A stretch of 64,000 bases of DNA from Vibrio jasicida CAIM 1864 = LMG 25398 (GTDB lineage: Bacteria; Pseudomonadota; Gammaproteobacteria; Enterobacterales; Vibrionaceae). The stretch spans positions 248,001 through 312,000 of the forward strand of contig NZ_BAOG01000053.1 of NCBI RefSeq assembly GCF_000400365.1, in the 5' to 3' direction. Of the stretch, positions 42,831 through 50,034 are shown in pieces (the first letter of the stretch is position 1; every line of letters begins with the position of its first letter). The notes beneath the pieces are model-generated. The model had not been told where the DNA came from and did not search any database. It worked only from the letters and a program-made list of their open reading frames with translations. The position numbers and the translations under genes are program-made.

Positions 42831-44413
42831 ACACTTACCTTAGTTACATCAACATACAACTTAAGCTTCTGACCTGGTTTCAGGTACTTCTGCTTTTGAA
42901 GAGAATTCCATTTCACGATGTCGTTACCCTTCACCTTAAACTTGGTTGCAATACCACTGATGGTGTCGCCAGAACGTACGTTGTAGAACACGGTACGAAT
43001 CACTGCGCCTTTATCAGAGTTCTTCCAAATCACCAGTTTTTGGCCAACGCGCAAGGTGTCTTTTGGTCCCATGCCGTTCCATTTTGCCAAAGACTTATGA
43101 GAAACCTTGTTCTCTTTTGCGATTGACCACAAGCTCTCGCCTGATTGCACAACGTGAGTCAGTTTGAATTGACCACGAGATTGAGATTGCGTTTTGTTCA
43201 GGCGATTTTCAGCAGTTAAGGCGTACTTTGTATCGTCTTTTGTCGACGTTGGGATCATTAGGTACTGACCAACGCGGATATTGTTGTTCGATAGGCCGTT
43301 AGCACGTTGGATAACTTTCGTTGTCGTACCGTACTTCTGAGCCAATACGCTGAGCGAGTCACCAGACTTCACTTTATAGCGTGCGACCTTCATGCCTTTA
43401 CCACGGTTCTTCTTCACTTGAGCAAGGAACTGATCCTTTTTCTCGATAGGAATAAGAAGTTGGTGTGGGCCGTCAGGTGCAGTAGACCATTGGTTATATG
43501 CTGGGTTGTAACCTTGCAGCTCCTTAACACCAATTCCGGCGTAGTCTGCCGCAATTGCTAGGTCTAGTTGTTCTTTTGGATCAACCTGAGTCAGAACTGG
43601 CTTGTTCGGGATCGGCGGAATGTCGATGCCGTACTTATCTTGGTTCGCAATGATGTCCGCTAGTGCAAGCAGTTTAGGAACGTAACTGCTGGTCTCTTTT
43701 GGAAGATCCAAAGAGAAGAAGTCCGTTGGTTTGCCTAGCTTTTTGTTCTTACGAATTGCGCTCGATACACGGCCACCACCACTGTTGTAAGCCGCAATCG
43801 CTTGATCCCAGTTGCCGTCAAAACGCTTGCTTTGCTGCTCTAGGTAATCCAGTGCTGCATCGGTAGAAGCATAAACATCACGGCGACCGTCGTACCAGTA
43901 GTTCTGATCTAGACCCATCATTTTGCCGGTGCCTGGAACGAACTGCCACAAACCTGCTGCACTGCCGTGCGAGTAGGCAAAAGCATCAAATGAGCTTTCT
44001 ACGATCGGTAGCAGCGCCAGTTCCATCGGAAGGCCACGTTCTTCGATACGGGTGGTAATCATGTACAAAAACGGCTGTGCACGTTCAGATACTGTGCGCA
44101 GGTGGTTAGGATGCTTTAAATACCAAGTGCGGTAGTAAGCCACTTTCTTGTTGTCAGGAATGTCCATTTCAAGTTGCATGCCGATACGTCGCCACACATC
44201 GTCTTGTTCCTGAGGGGAAAGGGCTTTTGGCGTCTCTTTAGCAGGTTTCTTTGCTATCGATTGCTTTTTCTCGGAGTCAGCCTGAGCTGTTTTTTGCTTA
44301 ACAGCTTGTTCTGACTTATTGGTTTCTGGTGTTGGAGTGCTTGCAGAATCTGACTGTGTCAATTGACAGCCAGATAATAGTAACGCCAACGCCCAACTGT
44401 ACTTCAAACGCAT
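42827..44413 (-). CDS. mltD: Membrane-bound lytic murein transglycosylase D
   Basis: A 528-residue lipoprotein that cuts peptidoglycan with anhydro-muropeptide formation. The lipobox ends at Cys16 (ALLLSGC). The SLT domain holds the catalytic Glu in LLPIVESSFDAFAYSHGSAA and the GLWQF block. Three LysM repeats lie near 340-385, 412-455 and 472-515 (YKVKSGDSLSVLAQKYGTTT, HVVQSGESLWSIAKEN, YNVRSGDTISGIATKF). Adjacent to gloB, as in E. coli. Confidence 0.97.
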   Translation of the reverse strand: MRLKYSWALALLLSGCQLTQSDSASTPTPETNKSEQAVKQKTAQADSEKKQSIAKKPAKETPKALSPQEQDDVWRRIGMQLEMDIPDNKKVAYYRTWYLKHPNHLRTVSERAQPFLYMITTRIEERGLPMELALLPIVESSFDAFAYSHGSAAGLWQFVPGTGKMMGLDQNYWYDGRRDVYASTDAALDYLEQQSKRFDGNWDQAIAAYNSGGGRVSSAIRKNKKLGKPTDFFSLDLPKETSSYVPKLLALADIIANQDKYGIDIPPIPNKPVLTQVDPKEQLDLAIAADYAGIGVKELQGYNPAYNQWSTAPDGPHQLLIPIEKKDQFLAQVKKNRGKGMKVARYKVKSGDSLSVLAQKYGTTTKVIQRANGLSNNNIRVGQYLMIPTSTKDDTKYALTAENRLNKTQSQSRGQFKLTHVVQSGESLWSIAKENKVSHKSLAKWNGMGPKDTLRVGQKLVIWKNSDKGAVIRTVFYNVRSGDTISGIATKFKVKGNDIVKWNSLQKQKYLKPGQKLKLYVDVTKVSV

Positions 44414-44586
44414 GGTTTCAGCCTATTTAGGGCCTGTTTATCTTCTCCTGCCTGTCGCGCAACAAAGTGCGTGGCAGTCGCAAGATAATAGACATCTTGT
44501 AACACTAACTAAGGGTAGAGGCGGTTTTGCCGCTACTTTATGCGTTTGGGTGAAATACAAACAGATTTATATCAGCCCCAAACGCA

Positions 44587-44611
44587 ATAGAAGCGCCAGA
44601 GGCGCTTCTAT
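44587..44611. repeat. Perfect hairpin between mltD and gloB
   Basis: ATAGAAGCGCC (44587-44597) and GGCGCTTCTAT (44601-44611) are perfect arms with a three-base loop. It lies downstream of gloB on its strand and may stop or stabilise that transcript, though the T run is poor. Confidence 0.55.
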
Positions 44612-44665
44612 GAAAATCAGCTCACGATAATACTTGCGTCTAGCAAAGTTACAAGCAGAAAATGG

Positions 44666-45424
44666 TTAAAATTCGTTCTTCCACTCACGTAAAGCTGTAA
44701 AAACCGAGCATGGGTCGCTATTTTGGATACGGTTTGTTACAGATTTTATGACCTCTGCGTTCGTTGCACGCAGGAATGGGTTAATTAACTTCTCTTTGCG
44801 TAACGTCGTAGGAAGGGTAGGAATATTTAATCCGCGTAGACGGTTTACATCATCACGGTATTGACGCAAATGTTCATTGTCCGGCTCAACCGCCAGCGCA
44901 AATGCTACATTACTTGCCGTGTATTCATGTGCGCAGAACACTTCTGTCTCTTCCGGCAGTTTCATTATTTTGCTTAGTGACTCAAACATCTGCTCTGGTG
45001 TGCCTTCAAAGATTCGGCCACAACCCGCCGAGAACAGCACGTCACCACAGAACAACTTACCGTCACCAACATAGCCAATGTGACCTAATGTGTGGCCAGG
45101 CAGCCCCAGTACCATGAAGATTTCGCCAAACAGTTCTAGCTTGTCGCCTTCTTCCATTGCGTTGGTTAAGGTTGGAATTGGCTCTGCTTTCGGACCAACC
45201 ACTGCAACATGAGGAAACGCATGAACTAAATCTGGAACGCCACCAATGTGATCGTTGTGGTGGTGTGTAATTAAGATCGCTTCTAAAGTTAACTCGTTAG
45301 CCTGCAAATATTCCAACACTGGCTTAGCATCGCCCGGATCAACCACGGCGCATCGCTTATCGCTATTTTGAATCAGCCAGATGTAATTATCATTAAATGC
45401 GGGTATGCTTTTGATCTCTAACAC
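44666..45424 (-). CDS. gloB: Hydroxyacylglutathione hydrolase (glyoxalase II)
   Basis: A 252-residue metallo-beta-lactamase-fold enzyme that hydrolyses S-lactoylglutathione, the second step of methylglyoxal detoxification. The binuclear metal motif THHHNDH is at residues 53-59, and further ligands are in LPGHTLGHIGYV and CGDVLF. The C-terminal substrate-binding helices include NPFLRA. It is divergent from the yafS methyltransferase, as in E. coli. Confidence 0.97.
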   Translation of the reverse strand: MLEIKSIPAFNDNYIWLIQNSDKRCAVVDPGDAKPVLEYLQANELTLEAILITHHHNDHIGGVPDLVHAFPHVAVVGPKAEPIPTLTNAMEEGDKLELFGEIFMVLGLPGHTLGHIGYVGDGKLFCGDVLFSAGCGRIFEGTPEQMFESLSKIMKLPEETEVFCAHEYTASNVAFALAVEPDNEHLRQYRDDVNRLRGLNIPTLPTTLRKEKLINPFLRATNAEVIKSVTNRIQNSDPCSVFTALREWKNEF

Positions 45425-45460
45425 GTTCGTTCTCCGTCACCCTTTTAAGTCAGGTGGTTA

Positions 45461-46216
45461 ATGAAACCAGCACTCAGCAACAAAACTTTACAGCACCCGT
45501 CGACCTGGTCAGAAATGAATAACGGCCCGTGGGTACTTGAGTCAATCCAAACCCGACTCGACGAGTGGTGTCCGAAATTGTTCGGTTACCACATGCTTAA
45601 ATTGGGCGGGTTGAGCTGTGAGCTAACCAGCTGTAGTTGTAACATTCAACACCAAGTCAACGTAGATATCCAGAACCCGTTGCATAATGTCATTGCAGAT
45701 GGTTACGAATTACCCTTTTTAGAGAAAAGCTTTGATGTTGCGGTCCTCGCCCATCAGCTTGACTATGCAAGTGATCCCCATCGACTGCTGCGAGAAGTCG
45801 ATCGCGTCATGATGGATGATGGTTATCTTATTATTACGGGATTCAACCCAATCAGTTTCACTGGACTTGCGAGTTTGTTGCCTTGGCGCAGAAATAATTT
45901 GCCTTGGAGTGGACGAATGTTCACCGCGAACCGGATTAAAGACTGGTTAGGGGTATTGAACTATCAGGTGATTCATTGCGAGCGTTATGCTCTGTTTCCT
46001 ATGACACGTTACAAAACCATGTGGACATGGTTGGAAAACAGCTTGGGGGATTGGGCATCGCCGGCGGGGAGTTTGTATTACATCGTCGCTCGTAAGCGAA
46101 CTTACCCTCTCAAACCTATCAAGCCACATTGGCGTTTGAAGAGAAAGTTAACACCACTGGGCGTGATGAACAGAGAGGGCAGTGCGGTAGAAAAGGTATC
46201 AAGCAGTAAAAACTAA
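45461..46216 (+). CDS. yafS: Class I SAM-dependent methyltransferase (YafS type)
   Basis: A 251-residue protein with a Rossmann methyltransferase core; VIADGYELPFLEKSFDVAVL and LREVDRVMMDDGYLIITGFN are motifs II/III. The N-terminal substrate part (QTRLDEWCPKLFGYHMLKLG) is family-specific. It occupies the same gloB-yafS-rnhA-dnaQ position as E. coli yafS. The substrate is not known. The 3' end overlaps convergent rnhA by four bases. Confidence 0.88.
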   Translation: MKPALSNKTLQHPSTWSEMNNGPWVLESIQTRLDEWCPKLFGYHMLKLGGLSCELTSCSCNIQHQVNVDIQNPLHNVIADGYELPFLEKSFDVAVLAHQLDYASDPHRLLREVDRVMMDDGYLIITGFNPISFTGLASLLPWRRNNLPWSGRMFTANRIKDWLGVLNYQVIHCERYALFPMTRYKTMWTWLENSLGDWASPAGSLYYIVARKRTYPLKPIKPHWRLKRKLTPLGVMNREGSAVEKVSSSKN

Positions 46217-46677
46217 GACGCTTGGTAACCGGTATCTTCTTCGGTTGGGTTTTCTGCGGCTGTGCGTGCTAATTCATCACACATTTCGTTTTCACGATGA
46301 CCCGCGTGGCCTTTAACCCAGCGCCAATCCACTTGGTGGCGAGCAGTCTCTTTATCCAATGCCTGCCATAAATCGGCATTTTTCACAGGTTTTTTATCTG
46401 ACGTTTTCCAACCGCGTTTCTTCCAGTTGTGGATCCATTGCGTAATGCCTTGGCGCACGTACTGACTATCGGTAGTCAACGTCACTTGGCACGGCTCTTT
46501 TAGCGTTTGTAACGCCACAACAGCGGCCAACATTTCCATACGGTTGTTTGTGGTGAGCGTGTAGCCTTTGGCGAGGGTCTTTTCTGTTTGCTTATAACGC
46601 AAGACAATGCCGTAACCGCCAGGGCCTGGATTTCCTAAACAAGATCCGTCTGTGAAAATCTCAACGTGTTTGGTCAT
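46213..46677 (-). CDS. rnhA: Ribonuclease HI
   Basis: A 154-residue endonuclease degrading the RNA strand of RNA-DNA hybrids. Catalytic residues are visible: Asp10 (FTDGSCLGNPGPGG), Glu48 (NNRMEMLAAV), Asp70 (TTDSQYV), and the late Asp in ENEMCDELAR. The start at 46677 gives the E. coli N-terminus; a longer in-frame reading would overlap dnaQ. It is divergent from dnaQ with 58 bases between starts, the well-known E. coli arrangement. Confidence 0.97.
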   Translation of the reverse strand: MTKHVEIFTDGSCLGNPGPGGYGIVLRYKQTEKTLAKGYTLTTNNRMEMLAAVVALQTLKEPCQVTLTTDSQYVRQGITQWIHNWKKRGWKTSDKKPVKNADLWQALDKETARHQVDWRWVKGHAGHRENEMCDELARTAAENPTEEDTGYQAS

Positions 46678-46735
46678 ATTTTTGGTACTATTAGCCGAAA
46701 CATTTAATAAAGCATAGTCTGACACACATAACCTT

Positions 46736-47452
46736 ATGAATACCAGCAGCAATTCTGAACATAATCGTATTGTCGTTCTCGATACCGAAACCACGGGTAT
46801 GAACCTAGAAGGTGGTCCTCACTACATGGGTCACCGCATCATCGAAATTGGTGCCGTGGAGATCATCAACCGTAAGCTGACTGGTCGTCACTTTCACGTT
46901 TACCTAAAACCTGACCGTGAAATCCAACCAGACGCGATTGAAGTCCACGGTATTACCGATGACTTCTTGGTCGACAAGCCAGATTACTCAGCCGTACACC
47001 AAGAGTTTCTCGACTTTATCAAAGGTGCCGAGCTGGTTGCCCACAACGCGCCCTTCGATACCGGCTTCATGGACTATGAGTTTGAAATGCTCAATCCAAG
47101 CATTGGTAAGACGGATGACTACTGTAAGGTGACCGATACCCTTGCCATGGCGAAGAAAATCTTCCCGGGCAAGCGAAACAACCTCGACGTCTTGTGTGAA
47201 CGTTACGGCATTGATAACTCACACCGTACTCTCCACGGGGCATTGCTCGATGCGGAGATTCTAGCTGACGTTTACCTCCTAATGACGGGTGGTCAAACGA
47301 GTCTAGAATTCAACGCCAACAAAAAAGACGGTGAAGCGGAAGGCATTCGTCGTGTTGAAGGAAGAAAAGCGCTAAAGGTTTTGCGTGCAACTGCCGATGA
47401 AGTAGAAGCACACCAGAAAAGACTCGAACTGGTGAACGACAGTATTTGGTAG
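46736..47452 (+). CDS. dnaQ: DNA polymerase III epsilon subunit
   Basis: A 238-residue DEDDh 3'-5' exonuclease that proofreads for DnaE. Exo I is VVLDTETTGMN with Asp16 and Glu18, Exo II contains HNAPFDTGFMDYEFE, and Exo III is HRTLHGALLDAEILADVYLL. The C-terminal tail (VEAHQKRLELVNDSIW) corresponds to the alpha-binding segment. It shares a short divergent promoter region with rnhA. Confidence 0.98.
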   Translation: MNTSSNSEHNRIVVLDTETTGMNLEGGPHYMGHRIIEIGAVEIINRKLTGRHFHVYLKPDREIQPDAIEVHGITDDFLVDKPDYSAVHQEFLDFIKGAELVAHNAPFDTGFMDYEFEMLNPSIGKTDDYCKVTDTLAMAKKIFPGKRNNLDVLCERYGIDNSHRTLHGALLDAEILADVYLLMTGGQTSLEFNANKKDGEAEGIRRVEGRKALKVLRATADEVEAHQKRLELVNDSIW

Positions 47453-47467
47453 TTATTAGGAGAGACT

Positions 47468-48718
47468 ATGTTGAGGGCTTTGTCAGTCGCTATTTTAGCG
47501 TTCTGGAGTTGTTTCGCGTTTGCTGCGAGCGAGTCCGCCATGTCTTTGTTAGATAACCGCTTTCGTGTCGATCCCACCATCGAACAGATTACTTTTTTGG
47601 TTTATCGTGAACAGAGCTCTCAGCCCGTCGTCCTTGTCCGCCCCGATGGTAAAAAATATTACGCTTGGGGCACCTACGACAACGTTCGTTGGTATCAAGA
47701 ATCTTCCCTCGACATCATCTCGATAGATAAACCCATGCCGGGTCCTTGGCAGGCCGTCGGCAAAGTTACCCCGAAAAATAACATCCGTCTGATTTCGCAC
47801 CTCAAGCTCAGCACCGATGTGTTTCCAAACCGCCTTTACAATAGCGAAGCTCTAAAATTTACCGCACGTTTGACCTCAGACGATAAGCCGCTTGTACTGC
47901 GTGATTTCCTAGACCGGGTAAACCTGCGTGTGACTTTTACTAAGTTTGTTGAGAACGAAGACGAACTGATCAAAGAAGCGCGCCCTGTACCAATGGTGAT
48001 TGGCGAATTTGCCGATGATGGCCGAGATCTTGATGAAAAAGCAGGCGATGGTGTATTTACCGTTCAACTGCCGATTGATGTCGAACCGGGTAAATACCGC
48101 GCGCGCATTACTTCTGGCAACGGCGTGTTCCTGCGAGCACAAGAACAAGTGGTACTGGTATACCCATCTCCAATCTCACGTACTTTCATTCAATCTCGTC
48201 ATGCAGACCAACCTCATCAGCTGGTGGTTAGTGGTGAGCAAGGCATGATCACGCCCGGAACCATTGCCGTAAACGTTGAGCAAGAAGCACCAGACGGCTT
48301 TATCAGTTACAGCCAAGGTCAGGTGTCGGCTGATGGTTCTAAAACCACATTGAAGATGGATAACGATCCTGAACTTGGCAAATATTCATGGCACGGTGAA
48401 GTCTTTGCTACCGACTTGTCTACCAAGCGCTCATTGGTGTTCCCAATTAAAGAGCAGACGTTCAGTGTGGTCGACGAAGTGGATCTAGAAGCCGCACGTC
48501 TTGCTAAAGAAGCAGAGCTTGCCGAGCAACGCCGCATCGAAATGGAAAAACGCATCATCGCCGAGCGCGAAGCCGAACGTAAGCGTAGCATGATCATCAT
48601 CGCCATCGGCAACGTGATTGCATTGATTCTGGTGATTCTATTCTGGATCATCTGGAGCAAGCTCAAGGCCAAACGCCAAGCCATGCCAGAGATGCAGTTA
48701 GAAGTGCCGAAGAAGTAG
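47468..48718 (+). CDS. TIGR03503 family membrane-anchored periplasmic protein
   Basis: A 416-residue protein with a signal peptide ending FAFAAS (about residue 20), a periplasmic part that looks Ig/beta-rich (TARLTSDDKPLVLRDFLDRV; GKYRARITSGNGVFL), a charged coiled coil (EAARLAKEAELAEQRRIEME) near residues 335-375, and one C-terminal transmembrane helix (MIIIAIGNVIALILVILFWI). This matches the Vibrio-type TIGR03503 family, which has no known function. It lies 15 bases after dnaQ, with AGGAGAG before the ATG. Confidence 0.82.
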   Translation: MLRALSVAILAFWSCFAFAASESAMSLLDNRFRVDPTIEQITFLVYREQSSQPVVLVRPDGKKYYAWGTYDNVRWYQESSLDIISIDKPMPGPWQAVGKVTPKNNIRLISHLKLSTDVFPNRLYNSEALKFTARLTSDDKPLVLRDFLDRVNLRVTFTKFVENEDELIKEARPVPMVIGEFADDGRDLDEKAGDGVFTVQLPIDVEPGKYRARITSGNGVFLRAQEQVVLVYPSPISRTFIQSRHADQPHQLVVSGEQGMITPGTIAVNVEQEAPDGFISYSQGQVSADGSKTTLKMDNDPELGKYSWHGEVFATDLSTKRSLVFPIKEQTFSVVDEVDLEAARLAKEAELAEQRRIEMEKRIIAEREAERKRSMIIIAIGNVIALILVILFWIIWSKLKAKRQAMPEMQLEVPKK

Positions 48719-48737
48719 GGCGCAAGAATTTAAATAG

Positions 48738-48770
48738 AAAACGGAGCCGATTGGCTCCGTTTTACTTTTT
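48738..48770 (+). terminator. Terminator after the TIGR03503 gene
   Basis: AAAACGGAGCC (48738-48748) pairs with GGCTCCGTTTT (48753-48763) around GATT, then T-rich sequence. Confidence 0.9.
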
Positions 48771-48929
48771 ATGGCGCATCTAATTTTGTGACACTCTTGG
48801 CGAAGGTTATGAATGTCGGTTCGATTTGCAAAATCATTCGTGATATTCACTAAGTGGGTTAAAGCTGATTTGAGTGTGAAAGCTCTAAGCTCTACATCTC
48901 AGAGAAGCTAGGTGACTAGGAGGCCTCTT

Positions 48930-49322
48930 ATGAAGTACAAAAAACGTCGGACGTACAAATACAACCTTCATTCCGAAGAACAGATTGAAACTGGTATTAC
49001 CCTCGCACAGCCTTTCGATAGTGCGTTTCTGAGTCTATCAGAGCAAGGTTGGCTGACGATTAAGAAAGGCTATTCATGGGATGGGGCGAGTGGTCCAGCG
49101 ATTGATACCAAGAACATTCTTAAAGCGTCTTTGGTGCATGATGCGTTGTATCAGCTCATGAGGGAGGAAGTATTGCCGCAAAGCAGTCGAGAGCAAGCGG
49201 ATAGGCTTCTACGTCAAATATGCCTTGAACATGGCATGTCGAATCTTAGAGCGACGTACATCTATTACGGAGTTAGAGTATTTGGCGGATGTTTTTCCAA
49301 GCCGGATCTTTTGTCTGCCTAG
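48930..49322 (+). CDS. DUF1353 family protein
   Basis: A 130-residue protein. KKGYSWDGASGPAIDTKNIL, followed by LKASLVHDALYQLMRE, is the DUF1353 signature, with conserved Asp and His residues that resemble a peptidase-like site; function is unproven. The family is also found in phages and phage-derived loci, so mobility is possible, but no other phage gene is near. The ATG at 48930 has AGGAGG six bases upstream, which rules out the earlier in-frame GTG at 48912. Confidence 0.82.
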   Translation: MKYKKRRTYKYNLHSEEQIETGITLAQPFDSAFLSLSEQGWLTIKKGYSWDGASGPAIDTKNILKASLVHDALYQLMREEVLPQSSREQADRLLRQICLEHGMSNLRATYIYYGVRVFGGCFSKPDLLSA

Positions 49323-49665
49323 TTAAGCTCTCTTGGTGAGTAGATTCTGAATCACGTTCGTTCCTCACTGTTCAGAATGACGAAAGCCCAGGAACATTGT
49401 GCGTGTAGTAACCTGACAACTCAAAGTAAACTGTCATTCTAGCGAGCTCCAGCGAGACTAAGAGTCTATTGTTAGCGCGCTGGGGCGTTTGTTTCTTCAC
49501 CCTCCACAGAGTACTCGGCAGTAGGTTCTAGTATGCACACACAATCACTTCGCTGTTCCTTTGCATATCTATGCTAGACTCACGCCATCAGCTATATGAA
49601 TGACTTCTCATTTGTTTACCTGAGGGCAGCAATTGGGCTGCTGTATTCTTATTAAAGGCACAAAA
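49323..49665. other. Long intergenic region with a palindromic repeat-like element
   Basis: A 343-base gap. No ORF is supported. It contains an imperfect inverted repeat at 49342-49470, a promoter-like TATGCT near 49569, and a GCAGC-AATTGG-GCTGC hairpin near 49626-49641 in the leader of the next gene. Confidence 0.5.
49342..49470. repeat. Imperfect inverted-repeat element, possibly an interspersed palindromic unit
   Basis: The left arm (49342-49382), read on the minus strand, begins CGTCATTCTGAACAGTGAGG and ends CAGAATCT. The right arm (49432-49470), read on the plus strand, begins TGTCATTCTAGCGAGCTCCA and ends AGAGTCTATT. The arms share the GTCATTCT start and the AGA-TCT end and face each other. 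Elements of this look are scattered in many gammaproteobacterial genomes. Confidence 0.4.
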
Positions 49666-49929
49666 ATGAGCAAATTAACTTCAGCTGAACGTAAAGCGCG
49701 TGACAACGAACGTTTCTCTCAACGCGTGAATGAGCGCCGTGAAAAAGGTGAAGATGTCGTTGCGTACGCATTGGCGAACAAAAAGGCTGTGAAGTTCCTG
49801 ACTAAGTCAGAGAAGAAAGATTTGAACGAACGCAAAGCGACGCTTCAAGAAGAACTTAAGCTGAAAGAGCAGGAAGAACTGCGCAGAATTGAACAGTCGT
49901 TTATTGTTGAAGAAGATAACGAACAATAA
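49666..49929 (+). CDS. Small, highly charged coiled-coil protein, unrecognised
   Basis: An 87-residue protein starting MSKLTSAERKARDNERFSQR. About half of the residues are Lys, Arg, Glu or Asp, with heptad-like stretches (KSEKKDLNERKATLQEELKL), so it is probably one or two long helices. There is no signal peptide or membrane segment. It has AAAGG upstream of the ATG and its own terminator. I do not recognise a function; nucleic-acid or ribosome association would fit the charge but is only inference. Confidence 0.7.
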   Translation: MSKLTSAERKARDNERFSQRVNERREKGEDVVAYALANKKAVKFLTKSEKKDLNERKATLQEELKLKEQEELRRIEQSFIVEEDNEQ

Positions 49930-49975
49930 ACGCTTCTTTGCTAACACCGTGTTGTGCGTAGCAGATATTCAATAA

Positions 49976-50005
49976 AAAACGGGAGCCTCGGCTCCCGTTT
50001 TGCTT
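49976..50005. terminator. Bidirectional terminator between the small charged protein gene and fadE
   Basis: AAAACGGGAGCC (49976-49987) pairs with GGCTCCCGTTTT (49990-50001). It has A-rich and T-rich flanks and lies between two convergent genes. Confidence 0.88.
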
Positions 50006-50034
50006 TCTTATTTATCGTTTAAGTCATCATTCGC

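Noticed and set aside
48930..49929. A remnant prophage or genomic island, suggested by DUF1353 and the repeat element
   Set aside because: No integrase, structural phage gene, tRNA target or direct-repeat ends are present, and both flanks are conserved chromosomal genes.
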